This document shows positions 32,488 through 40,926 of a stretch of DNA of 49,225 nt, one piece after another. The stretch is from assembly GCA_018814445.1 (NCBI GenBank), contig JAHIZV010000185.1, positions 1-49,225 of the forward strand, in the 5' to 3' direction. The translations under genes were made by a program, and so were the position numbers. This DNA comes from Verrucomicrobiota bacterium. GTDB lineage: Bacteria; Verrucomicrobiota; Kiritimatiellia; JAHIZV01. The notes below the pieces were generated by a model that saw only the letters and a program-made list of their open reading frames with translations, did not search any database and was not told where the DNA came from. Numbering within the stretch: the stretch's first letter is position 1; the number at the start of each line of letters is the position of its first letter.

Positions 32488-33222
32488 TTAGAAGGAAATG
32501 GCTACCTTCCCGGTCAGAATCTCTTCTTTGTCGCTCTCAGTGGCGACGCCTCCGCTAAAGATGAACGCGACATTCTCTGTCGGTTCATAGCTCATGCCTC
32601 CAAGAAACGTGATCGGATCGTTAATCTCAGCGCCGTCGTCCTCATCAGTCCACTGGACCTCGGTAGTAAGTGCAAATTCCTTACTCAGGTCCCAGACGAT
32701 CGCCGCGCCGACTGAAGCAATATCATCGACTTCATCGCGAAGCTCATATGACCCGTCGAGGCTGAAGTGAACCATGTCATTGACTGTCGTGCCTATCGTG
32801 ATTCCGAGCGTGACATAGGTCTCACCTTCACCGAGGCCCTTATCCTCGTCGCCAGTATCATACGTTACATCCACATGCGGCATAATATAGGGGTAATGGA
32901 AGATATCTTCGTACACCACCACCTCGAAACCCAGCGAGGCATCGCCGATACCGCTTTCGCCGTCTCCGAAGTCGGGATCAAGTTCCACGTACGGAACACG
33001 CCCAATGATGTCTAGGTTGTCAAACACGGCAAAACGGAGATAAGGCGTAAAGACCGTCTCGTCTCCGGCCTCGAACTGGACATAGTCGAAACCAGAACCC
33101 GCTTCCAATTGATAAAGTTCAGGAAGGCGGTTCTCCCTTGTGAACGTTGTGCGAATCGGCTCGGAGTAGCTGAAGCCGGCAAGACTGAAAAGGATTGCCA
33201 GCAGAGTGATTTTTCTAAGCAT
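32488..33222 (-). CDS. Outer-membrane beta-barrel protein (transporter-like)
   Basis: About 244 residues. The signal peptide is MLRKITLLAILFSLAGFSYS. The rest alternates short amphipathic strands with acidic loops (LPELYQLEAGSGFDYVQFEAGDE, GDGESGIGDASLGFEVVVYE, DTGDEDKGLGEGETYVTLG, DDIASVGAAIVWDLSKEFALTTEVQWTDEDD) and ends in a C-terminal phenylalanine (GKVAISF), the barrel-assembly signal. About ten to twelve strands are predicted. The acidic loops resemble the phenol/aromatic-transporter-like barrel families, but the cargo cannot be told. ATG 33222 follows GGGAGATG. A longer frame to 33240 is unlikely. Confidence 0.8.
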   Translation of the reverse strand: MLRKITLLAILFSLAGFSYSEPIRTTFTRENRLPELYQLEAGSGFDYVQFEAGDETVFTPYLRFAVFDNLDIIGRVPYVELDPDFGDGESGIGDASLGFEVVVYEDIFHYPYIMPHVDVTYDTGDEDKGLGEGETYVTLGITIGTTVNDMVHFSLDGSYELRDEVDDIASVGAAIVWDLSKEFALTTEVQWTDEDDGAEINDPITFLGGMSYEPTENVAFIFSGGVATESDKEEILTGKVAISF

Positions 33223-33394
33223 CGTACATCTCCCGTACAAACGGACTATTCCTGTCTCGAGACTGGTTCACTTTACTCACAGTGAAGGCGATCTTCCACA
33301 AAAAAAACCTTTTACCAGAGCTATTCAAAGCAGATGCCGCCGGAACGGTTACGTTTTGTCCCGGCGTTCTCCGTCCACGCGTTAGGCCTCAACG

Positions 33395-33423
33395 TTGACA
33401 ACCTTCCCCCCCCGTCATACTTT
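33395..33423 (+). promoter_or_regulatory. Aconitase promoter
   Basis: TTGACA (33395-33400), a 17-base C-rich spacer and TACTTT (33418-33423). The predicted leader is about 35 bases and contains GGACGGAG as ribosome site. Confidence 0.65.
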
Positions 33424-33464
33424 CACGGACTTCAATTAACTGATTTCAGAGGACGGAGAAGTTC

Positions 33465-36170
33465 ATGAGTACGTATGATTTCACTCGCAGAAAACTGTCG
33501 CTCTCATCCGGCAGGGCAATCAACTACTTCAGCGTGGATGCGCTCGAGGAGGCCGGCCTGGGCAAGGTTTCGACGTTCCCCTATTCAATCAAGATCCTGA
33601 TCGAGTCACTGATACGCCTTCAGGAACACCCGGCCTACGCGGAAGAGCATGTGACTTCTCTCGCCGGTTGGCAGCCCGCCAGGGCCGCACAGGAGGAGTT
33701 CCCTTATCTTCCTTCCCGTGTCCTCCTCCAGGATTTCACAGGCGTGCCTTGCGTTGTGGATCTCGCTGCTCTCAGAAGCGCCGTCGGGCGGGCCGGCATG
33801 GACCCCTCGCTGATTGAACCGCAGATTCCAGTCGACCTCGTGATCGACCACTCCGTTCAGGTCGATGAATACGGGAGCAATACGGCTTACGATTACAACC
33901 TGATGAAGGAATTCGAGCGCAACAAGGAGCGCTACACATTTCTCAAATGGGGACAGCAGGCCTTCAGGAAACTCAGCATTCTGCCGCCCGGACTGGGCAT
34001 TTGCCACCAGGTGAATATGGAGTACCTGGCAAGTTGTGTGGCGAGCTCTGAAGATGAGAACGGGCAGATAACCGCTTTCCCCGACACACTCGTGGGTACG
34101 GATTCGCACACGCCGATGGTCAATGCCATGGGCGTCCTCGGCTGGGGCGTCGGCGGGATCGAGGCGGAAGCGGCGATGCTCGGCCAACCAATACCACTTC
34201 TGACACCCGTCGTGACCGGCGTGCGCCTCACGGGCGAAATGCCGGCCGGCTGCACTCCGACCGATCTTGCCTTGATGCTGACCGAGATTCTTCGCGCCAA
34301 AGGCGTCGTCGGACAATTCGTCGAGTTCTTCGGTCCGGGGCTCGACAATCTCAGCCTTGCCGACCGCGCCCCCGTTGCCAACATGGCCGCTGAATACGGC
34401 GCAACAATGGGCTTCTTCCCGATCGACAGCGCCACGCTCGAGTACCTTAGAATCACAGGACGCCCGGCCGAACAGATCGAATTGGTGGAGGCCTACTGCC
34501 GTGCGCAGGGACTTTTCAGGACCACGGACTCCGCGGATCCCGTCTACTCATCCGTCGTGGAGTTTGACCTGGCCGCCGTCGAGCCAAGCGTGGCCGGTCC
34601 GCGTCGACCCCAGGACCGCATCAAGGTGCAGAGTCTTCACAATGAGTTCGAGGGCGCTCTGACAGAATCGGTCGACAGAAAGGGTTTCGGCGTTCCCGCT
34701 GAGGAGGCCCGGAAGACAGTTGAAGTCAAAGGCCGCGGCGCTCTCACTCATGGCTCCGTCGTCATCGCCGCAATCACGAGCTGTACCAACACGTCGAATC
34801 CCGGTCTCATGCTTGGTGCGGGGATTGTGGCCAGGAAAGCCGTTGAAAAAGGACTCACGGTTCCTGGCTACGTAAAGACAAGCCTGGCCCCCGGCTCGCG
34901 GGTCGTGAGTGAGTACCTCAAACGAGCCGGGTTGCTTCCTTACCTTTCTGAACTCGGGTTCCAGATCGTCGCTTATGGCTGTACCACGTGCATCGGAAAC
35001 AGCGGTCCCCTTCCCCATGAGATTGAGCAGGCCATCAAGGACAACGGCCTGGTGGTGGCGGGTGTCCTCAGCGGAAATCGGAACTTCGAAGGCCGTATCC
35101 ATCCTCTCACGCGTGCGAACTACCTCTGTTCACCACTGCTTGTCGTCGCCTATGCTCTGCGCGGCAACGTCAACGTCGACCTGCTGAATGATCCTGTCGG
35201 AACGGGCAAAGATGGATCACCCGTCTACTTGAAAGACCTCTGGCCGACTGCGAAGGATCTGAAAGAATGTCTTGGCACGGCGGCCGATCCGGAAATGTTT
35301 CAGGCTATATACTCGACCATCTCCGCGTCCAATCCCGCGTGGAACGATCTCTCCGGAACATCCGGCGGCGTGTTTGAATGGGAGGACAAGTCAACCTACA
35401 TCCGCGAGCCGACTTTCTTCGAAGACTTCGGCGCGGAACCCCCCACGTTAAGCGATGTGGAGAACGCGTCAGTTCTGGGCCTTTTCGGAGATTTTATCAC
35501 AACCGACCACATCTCGCCCGCCGGAGCGATTCCGCTGGAGAATCCGGCGTCAAGCTACCTGCAGGAGAATGGGGTTCAGCCCGCCGACTTTAACTCTTTT
35601 GGCTCACGCCGGGGAAATCATGAAGTCATGATGCGCGGCACGTTCGCCAACATCCGCATTCGCAACAAGCTGGTCGCAAAAGAAGGCGGACGCACGGTCT
35701 ATCATCCGACGGGCGAGGAAATGTGGATCTACGATGCAGCGATGAGGTACAAGGCGGAAGGCACACCACTGGTCGTCGTAGGCGGAAAGATGTATGGAGC
35801 CGGCTCGTCGCGCGACTGGGCCGCGAAAGGCACCTTCCTGCTCGGTGTGAAAGCAGTCATCGCAGAAAGCTTCGAGCGAATCCATCGCAGCAACCTCGTC
35901 GAGATGGGCGTTCTGCCGCTGGAGTTCATGAACGGTGAAACCGCCGAGTCGCTCGGCATTACCGGAAGAGAGCAATTCAGCATCACTGGCATTGCGAAAG
36001 ACCTGAAGCCTGCCAAAGTGCTCGATGTGACTGCAGCAACGCCGGGTGGCGAGGCAAAGTCATTCAAAGTGCTCTGCCGGATCGACACCCCCATCGAAGT
36101 CGAATACTACCTCCACGGCGGCATCCTGCAGTACGTCCTGCGGGACGTGATGTCGGCAGCGAACGGATGA
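33465..36170 (+). CDS. acnA: Aconitate hydratase (AcnA/IRP type)
   Basis: A 901-residue TCA-cycle enzyme that isomerises citrate to isocitrate through cis-aconitate, using a 4Fe-4S cluster. The three cluster cysteines are C440 (SCTNTSNP), C506 and C509 (YGCTTCIGNSGPL). DSHTPMVNAMGVLGWGVGGIEAEA and the swivelling C-terminal domain (FGDFITTDHISPAGAI, GSRRGNHEVMMRGTFANIRI, YGAGSSRDWAAKG) are complete. Length and motif spacing match AcnA rather than AcnB. It is monocistronic, with its own strong promoter, and no other citrate-cycle genes adjoin. Confidence 0.97.
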   Translation: MSTYDFTRRKLSLSSGRAINYFSVDALEEAGLGKVSTFPYSIKILIESLIRLQEHPAYAEEHVTSLAGWQPARAAQEEFPYLPSRVLLQDFTGVPCVVDLAALRSAVGRAGMDPSLIEPQIPVDLVIDHSVQVDEYGSNTAYDYNLMKEFERNKERYTFLKWGQQAFRKLSILPPGLGICHQVNMEYLASCVASSEDENGQITAFPDTLVGTDSHTPMVNAMGVLGWGVGGIEAEAAMLGQPIPLLTPVVTGVRLTGEMPAGCTPTDLALMLTEILRAKGVVGQFVEFFGPGLDNLSLADRAPVANMAAEYGATMGFFPIDSATLEYLRITGRPAEQIELVEAYCRAQGLFRTTDSADPVYSSVVEFDLAAVEPSVAGPRRPQDRIKVQSLHNEFEGALTESVDRKGFGVPAEEARKTVEVKGRGALTHGSVVIAAITSCTNTSNPGLMLGAGIVARKAVEKGLTVPGYVKTSLAPGSRVVSEYLKRAGLLPYLSELGFQIVAYGCTTCIGNSGPLPHEIEQAIKDNGLVVAGVLSGNRNFEGRIHPLTRANYLCSPLLVVAYALRGNVNVDLLNDPVGTGKDGSPVYLKDLWPTAKDLKECLGTAADPEMFQAIYSTISASNPAWNDLSGTSGGVFEWEDKSTYIREPTFFEDFGAEPPTLSDVENASVLGLFGDFITTDHISPAGAIPLENPASSYLQENGVQPADFNSFGSRRGNHEVMMRGTFANIRIRNKLVAKEGGRTVYHPTGEEMWIYDAAMRYKAEGTPLVVVGGKMYGAGSSRDWAAKGTFLLGVKAVIAESFERIHRSNLVEMGVLPLEFMNGETAESLGITGREQFSITGIAKDLKPAKVLDVTAATPGGEAKSFKVLCRIDTPIEVEYYLHGGILQYVLRDVMSAANG

Positions 36171-36224
36171 AGAGGTGTCGGATAGGAGGAGAGCTGAAGA
36201 CGTTCAGAAACCCTCTCGAGGCGA

Positions 36225-38045
36225 CTACCATCTTCTGATTTCGACGCCCAGCTTCCCCAGCCAGCGGTCTTCTCGTGTTCCTCCGAGGAGGGAGTGGTAG
36301 TCGACGGATGCGCGCAGACTGTACTCGGACCCCTTGCCTTCATTCATTCTGAGCGCAAATCCCGTCTCGGCTCGCACTTCATCGGAAATCCCTCCGATAG
36401 CAGATTTCAGTAATTCCGCGCAGGTGCGCCACTGGATGTCGCCTGACGTCACCAGGCTCTCAATCCTGATCGGCAACTCGAACCCATTCTGTTCCATGCG
36501 GCTGAACTCGAGTCCGAGCGATGCAAACAGGAAGTTGTCGTGGTCTTCTGACGAGTAGAGATTGGCGAGAGCACCGATTCCGCCCCACCGCATCCGGGTT
36601 GCTCCCGTGAGTTCAAGATGCTCGGCGTTCAGTACACTCAGTCCCAATCCAAATCCCCGGGCAGACCGCAGGCACGATGGAACGCATTCCAGTGTTTCGC
36701 GGAACTTCTCCAGCCTCAGTCCGGTCACACGCCATTCGGTGTTGCCGTTGAGATCATCTACTATGCTGACTCCCCCGAGTTCAAGCGCGCCTGCGCGCTG
36801 CATGGCGATCTTCGAAGGTGATCCCATCTCCTGTTTCAACAATGCGCCATCCAGCGCGAACGCGAAACGTCCGTCAAGGGACGCCACACCCGGGGTGGCC
36901 GTGAAGAGTCCCGTGTGATCCGTCCCCTTCCTCAGTGTGGAATACTCAGGCGCCTGTTCCAACTCGAACTGCATATCCTGCACCGGCAGCAAGGTGCTTC
37001 GTCGCAGGTTCTTCTGCATCTCGCGGGCGGCCGCCGTCGCGGCGCTCGTATAGTCACGGCAGACCCGGTCCTTATCATCGAACGCCATTTCCATTTCCTG
37101 GATCAGCGACCCCAGGAGATCCAGTGCTTCCGCGTCGGCTCCGGAATTCGCCAACGTATAAACCGCTTCCGCCCGTATGCTCTCCCGCGGGGAAAAAAAG
37201 TCTGAAACCGGAGGCCAGCCTGGCTGCGGGTCGGCGATGCCGATTTCTGCGTATCGTCGCATGAAGGGTTCTCTGAATAGGTATCCGAGCCGGCGGAAAC
37301 TGTGAAAGTGCGGAGCGACCGGTTTCGCGAGTCCTTTGCGCATCAGCAATGCAACCAGGCTGTGCGGTGGAGAAACCCAGGGATGAAATCGAGCGATCTC
37401 GTCGTCGCCAATCCCTTCACCTACTACCTGCACAAGTACCGAACCGCAGTTCTGACTGAAGAAGTAGTACGGCGGTCCCGTCTGATTCTGAACGGTTTCC
37501 AGGTGCCGCAGAAGATCCCGCTTCATTTCATCCGTAAGGATCAGCTCAAAGCGCCAGAGATTCCGATCCTGCTCGACCGTGTAAGCCTTGAGCGTGTGGT
37601 CGAGTGTCTGTATATCCATCACGACCTCGAACCCGCCTGCCAGGCCTTTCAAAGACTGCCAAATCGAGAACAATGCGGACTCCTCGGAAGAGTCCGGCGT
37701 CTCAACGATGTTGAACCAGTTCCTTTTCCTGCACTCCTTCTGGACGACCACCGGGGCGATAACTGGTTTCTTTCTGCCGCCCTCCGTGTCGGCGAGGAAT
37801 GAGATCACCAGGTCATGCTTCCCTTTCAGTTTGACGCGGAGCAGGAGGTGTCCCGCAATCTCGGAAATGTCACCGGAGCCCGGCGTGGCATAGAACAACT
37901 CAAAACCCTCGACGGTTTCCGGCGTGACAGGACCAATCGATATCGGCTCGCCGGAGCGTGTATCGAAAAACTGGTAAGTGCCGGCCAGATCAGCCTGTGC
38001 ATAGCCGGCGAGGAGGAGCAGTAGAGCCAGAAGCGGAACGCGCAC
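36225..38045 (-). CDS. DUF4105 (Lnb-like) envelope protein with C-terminal beta domain
   Basis: About 606 residues counted from GTG 38045. A signal peptide (VPLLALLLLLAGYAQA) precedes a DUF4105 domain (about 45-260) whose family-typical catalytic residues are visible as H66 in EIAGHLLLRVK and C200 in FFSQNCGSVL, as in papain-like/NlpC-P60 folds. I recall that a Bacteroides lipoprotein N-acyltransferase (Lnb) has this domain, which cannot be checked here. A helical linker (300-370) and a long beta-rich C-terminus follow, possibly an outer-membrane barrel (ending KLGVEIRRW). The GTG has GGGAG five bases upstream and does not overlap the repeat-protein gene just before it. Confidence 0.7.
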   Translation of the reverse strand: MRVPLLALLLLLAGYAQADLAGTYQFFDTRSGEPISIGPVTPETVEGFELFYATPGSGDISEIAGHLLLRVKLKGKHDLVISFLADTEGGRKKPVIAPVVVQKECRKRNWFNIVETPDSSEESALFSIWQSLKGLAGGFEVVMDIQTLDHTLKAYTVEQDRNLWRFELILTDEMKRDLLRHLETVQNQTGPPYYFFSQNCGSVLVQVVGEGIGDDEIARFHPWVSPPHSLVALLMRKGLAKPVAPHFHSFRRLGYLFREPFMRRYAEIGIADPQPGWPPVSDFFSPRESIRAEAVYTLANSGADAEALDLLGSLIQEMEMAFDDKDRVCRDYTSAATAAAREMQKNLRRSTLLPVQDMQFELEQAPEYSTLRKGTDHTGLFTATPGVASLDGRFAFALDGALLKQEMGSPSKIAMQRAGALELGGVSIVDDLNGNTEWRVTGLRLEKFRETLECVPSCLRSARGFGLGLSVLNAEHLELTGATRMRWGGIGALANLYSSEDHDNFLFASLGLEFSRMEQNGFELPIRIESLVTSGDIQWRTCAELLKSAIGGISDEVRAETGFALRMNEGKGSEYSLRASVDYHSLLGGTREDRWLGKLGVEIRRW

Positions 38046-38058
38046 GCGGTCTCCCGGT

Positions 38059-39303
38059 TTAGAGCGGCAGCGCCACACGCTGTTTCATATCCGCAATCAC
38101 GAAACGCAGGATGCCCCGCAATTCGTCACGTGTCGGTTGAGAGGGAACCGCAGTCACAACGGACTGTGCCAACAGCGTCGGGGTAACGATCAGTTCGCCG
38201 GCGAAGAACTCGAGGGTCGGCCCGGTGCCTGAGTACGCTTCCTTAACCAGGTCGTCGGCCACATCCGGATCCAGCAGCCTGGCTTCGTAATCCTTCCACG
38301 TGAGGCGAACGGTGTTCGCGAGGGTCGCATCCAGCGTTCCGCTGACATCCAGCATGGCATCTCCCGTCCCAGCGGTCGCCCCGGTGGTCAGATCGCCTGT
38401 CGCGCGGAAGTATTTCGGTGTGACCTCACTCGTGGCGGCGGATGTATCTGCCGTCGCTTTACTGGTCTGCTGACTGAACTCCACAGTGGGCTCCGTCACT
38501 TCGGTTGTCTGCTTGGTTGCGTGGGTCGATGCTTCGCTCGATCGTTCTGTCGCATCGGAGGTCGCTTCAGAGGTCACTTCGGTTGTGTCAAATGTCGCTT
38601 CTGTTGCAGGAGCCGTGGCGTCCGTCGTCGCTTCGGAGGTGTCTGCAGTGACCTCGCTGGTCTGTTCGGTCGCGTGTGATGTCGCTTCCGTCACCGGTGC
38701 CGTGGCTTCAGTCGTCTGTTCGGAGCTCTCGCCCGTGAATCTTACCGAGCGTTCACTCGCATCGCTGGACATTTCAGTGGCCCGTGTCGTTGCCTCGGAG
38801 GTGGGCTCTATCGACTCCCGGGTGGTTGCCTCAAGCGAGGGACCGGTCGCTTCAGTACTCTGCTCCGATGTCTCACCCGTGAATTGGGACGTGGCGTCGG
38901 ACACTTCACCGGATGCTTCGCTGGCATCACTGCTGGCTTCTGAAGCGGGGACAACGGATTTGTTCCATGTGGCCTCCGTCATTGGCGCCGTGACTTCTGT
39001 CGACTGCTCCACGCTGTTCGCGGTGACATCCAGGCTCGGTTTGGTCGACTGCTCGTACGATTCGCGCGTGGTCTCGGCCGACACGTGCGCGATGTTCTCG
39101 GAGGCTCGCGTAGACTGATCGGCAGTGATCTTCGTGCTTCTCTGATACGTGCTAGCTACGGAGTTAGCCGTGGATTGACCCGAAAACGTAAACGGACCCG
39201 CATACCCCGCGATCGTCAGGACGACCGCCAGGAAAGAAAACGAGACGGTCGTCGCGGCGAAACGAAGGAGATAGTGAACCAGTGAAAGAGAGTGTGTCTT
39301 CAT
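38059..39303 (-). CDS. Ser/Thr-rich heptad-repeat secreted or membrane-anchored protein
   Basis: About 414 residues from ATG 39303 (MKTHSLSL). A hydrophobic helix (residues 14-34) is either a signal or an anchor. Residues 40-297 are a low-complexity repeat with Ser or Thr every three or four residues, mostly followed by Glu or Ala (units such as SEATSDATERSSEAS). This is a degenerate heptad with almost no large hydrophobic residue and no cysteine. A near-duplicated stretch starts FTGETSEQSTEATGP and recurs 48 residues later as FTGESSEQTTEATAP. Residues 298-414 look globular (beta strands and a final amphipathic helix). I do not recognise the family. It sits 13 bases upstream of the DUF4105 gene, so the two are probably coexpressed. 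Confidence 0.7.
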   Translation of the reverse strand: MKTHSLSLVHYLLRFAATTVSFSFLAVVLTIAGYAGPFTFSGQSTANSVASTYQRSTKITADQSTRASENIAHVSAETTRESYEQSTKPSLDVTANSVEQSTEVTAPMTEATWNKSVVPASEASSDASEASGEVSDATSQFTGETSEQSTEATGPSLEATTRESIEPTSEATTRATEMSSDASERSVRFTGESSEQTTEATAPVTEATSHATEQTSEVTADTSEATTDATAPATEATFDTTEVTSEATSDATERSSEASTHATKQTTEVTEPTVEFSQQTSKATADTSAATSEVTPKYFRATGDLTTGATAGTGDAMLDVSGTLDATLANTVRLTWKDYEARLLDPDVADDLVKEAYSGTGPTLEFFAGELIVTPTLLAQSVVTAVPSQPTRDELRGILRFVIADMKQRVALPL

Positions 39304-39443
39304 GGCAGTGATGTTGCCCAAGCTGACGCATGAACGCAAGTGGGAACACCAGGTCGACCGGACACGTCCCCCTGCGGCCGGGAGGAGATGGTGCAAGGGG
39401 GCAAAAGAACGAAAACGCACCGCTCCACCCATTGCGCGATCCC

Positions 39444-40436
39444 CTACTCTTCTTCGATCATCTGATCGTAGAAGGCGAGGAAATCATCGCGGGTCTCACT
39501 GCCGCGCATCTTGATTGCAGCCCGCGGGTGCTGGTTCAGTTGACCCGTGATCGCATACGGAATCCTGTATCCCCACTCTATCTGCTCCTCGAGAGGAACG
39601 AACTGCTCCTTGATGCATTCGAGAACCGGACGCAGTTTGAATTTCGGGTTTTTGAGGAAGCCGATCAGCAGCTCCATTGGACAATTGCCCGCGCCGCGGC
39701 CGATGCCGTTAATCGTTACGTCGAGCATATTTGCGCCTTCGATGAGCGCCTCGATCGTGTTCGCATAGGCAAGTTGCTGATTGTTGTGGGCATGGATGCC
39801 GATCTGGATGTCCGTCCCCTTGAGATGCTCCTTGAACATGCGGACCATGTCACGGATCTGCTCGGAATAGAGGGAGCCGAAACTGTCCACGACGTAAACC
39901 GTTCCGACCGGGGTTTTCGCGAGCGCGTCCAGCGCCTGGCGCAGTTCGCGCTCCTGCACAGTGGAGGCCGCCATGAGATTCAGCGTCGTCTCATAGCCCT
40001 TGTCCGTCGCGTCCTTGATCATATCGATGGCCAGTGGAATCTGATGGATGTAGCAGGCCACACGGATCATATCCAGAACGCTGTCCTCTTTCGGGAGGAT
40101 ATCCGTCTTGTAGTCACAGCGCTCGGCATCGGCCATGATAGTAAGCTTCAACGCCGAGGGATTATCGCCCACGATTCGCCGCATATCGTCTTCGGTGCAG
40201 AACTTCCAGTCACCATAGTCCGCGCGCACGAACTGCTTTTGCGACGCCTTGTAGCCCAGCTCCATGTAGTCAACCCCTGCGGCGACACATGTTTCGTAAA
40301 CAGCCTTCACAAGCGAATCGTCAAAGCGATGTTCGTTGATAAGTCCGCCATCGCGGATCGTGCAGTCAAATACTTTGATCTCCGGGCGGAACGTTACCCA
40401 CGAGTCCTGTTTCCCGTTGTTGCCATTCTCAATCAT
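39444..40436 (-). CDS. HMGL-like aldolase (4-hydroxy-2-oxovalerate aldolase type)
   Basis: About 330 residues of the DRE-TIM metallolyase superfamily. The signature DCTIRDGG (residues 24-31) supplies the catalytic Arg and metal-binding Asp. The barrel continues with YMELGYKAS, VYVVDSFGSLYSEQ, the metal-binding IHAHNN and TINGIGRGAGNCPMELL. The C-terminal region (about 260-330) is longer than in simple HMG-CoA lyase. The substrate is uncertain: a 4-hydroxy-2-oxoacid is possible, but family members also occur in sugar-biosynthesis clusters. The ATG 40436 has AAGGAAG upstream. An extended frame to 40493 is unlikely. It is separated from the catabolic operon by the convergent DUF6868 gene. Confidence 0.82.
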   Translation of the reverse strand: MIENGNNGKQDSWVTFRPEIKVFDCTIRDGGLINEHRFDDSLVKAVYETCVAAGVDYMELGYKASQKQFVRADYGDWKFCTEDDMRRIVGDNPSALKLTIMADAERCDYKTDILPKEDSVLDMIRVACYIHQIPLAIDMIKDATDKGYETTLNLMAASTVQERELRQALDALAKTPVGTVYVVDSFGSLYSEQIRDMVRMFKEHLKGTDIQIGIHAHNNQQLAYANTIEALIEGANMLDVTINGIGRGAGNCPMELLIGFLKNPKFKLRPVLECIKEQFVPLEEQIEWGYRIPYAITGQLNQHPRAAIKMRGSETRDDFLAFYDQMIEEE

Positions 40437-40590
40437 TCTTCCTTGTCCTTCCCGGTTCAAATACGCCGACTTCCTTAAGAAAAGGGGATGCAAGTAACAC
40501 TAGATTGCCGGAAATGTAAACAAGAAACATGTGTCCACTCCCTCCCTGGGTGGTAAGCTGTCCGTTCGTCACGTTACAGAAGGAGATGTC

Positions 40591-40833
40591 ATGACCTTAG
40601 CTGAGATTCATCACGTTCTGCAGTGGACCACGCTCATCAATGTCCTGATCCTGATGTTCTGGGCCGTCCTGTTTATGTGCGCGCGAGGTTTCGTTTACAG
40701 GCTGCACAGCCGCTGGTTCAAGATCAGCGAGGAGACATTCTACGCCATTCACTACGCGGGAATCGTAGTGTTCAAGATGATCGTCTTCGTCTTCAACGTG
40801 GTTCCGCTGCTCGCGCTCTACATCATCCGATAA
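40591..40833 (+). CDS. DUF6868-like small membrane protein
   Basis: An 80-residue protein with two hydrophobic helices (about residues 12-32 and 51-75) and the pattern YRLHSRWFKISEETFYAIHYAGIVVFKM and NVVPLLALYI, which I associate with DUF6868. Function unknown. The ATG at 40591 has AGGAG six bases upstream. A longer frame from 40531 has no such site. It is the only plus-strand gene between two minus-strand operons. Confidence 0.75.
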   Translation: MTLAEIHHVLQWTTLINVLILMFWAVLFMCARGFVYRLHSRWFKISEETFYAIHYAGIVVFKMIVFVFNVVPLLALYIIR

Positions 40834-40876
40834 TCTCAAAGAGCGGATCAACGACCACAGTGAGTCGATAGTCTTT

Positions 40877-40914
40877 GTTTCATTTAGCGTCACGATCGTG
40901 ACGCTAAGTGAAAC
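40877..40914. terminator. 38-bp near-perfect palindrome between convergent genes
   Basis: Two 19-base arms meet at GA|TC (40895/40896) and match at all but one position (T against C, a G-T wobble in RNA). The left arm is GTTTCATTTAGCGTCACGA. It lies 43 bases after the DUF6868 stop and 13 bases before the cyclase stop on the other strand. It would form a very stable hairpin on either transcript. The flanks carry T-rich (TCTTTG) and A-rich sequence rather than a long T run. A bidirectional terminator is likely. Confidence 0.7.
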
Positions 40915-40926
40915 AGAACCCTTCTG

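Noticed and set aside
38486-39118. 210-codon Val/Ala/Ser-rich open frame on the plus strand
   Set aside because: It is the antisense reflection of the Ser/Thr repeat gene. The minus-strand frame has the hydrophobic N-terminal helix, the globular C-terminus and the operon context.
39330-40478. 382-codon plus-strand frame opposite the aldolase
   Set aside because: The minus strand carries the full DRE-TIM motifs. The plus frame has no family character and arises from GC-rich codon bias.
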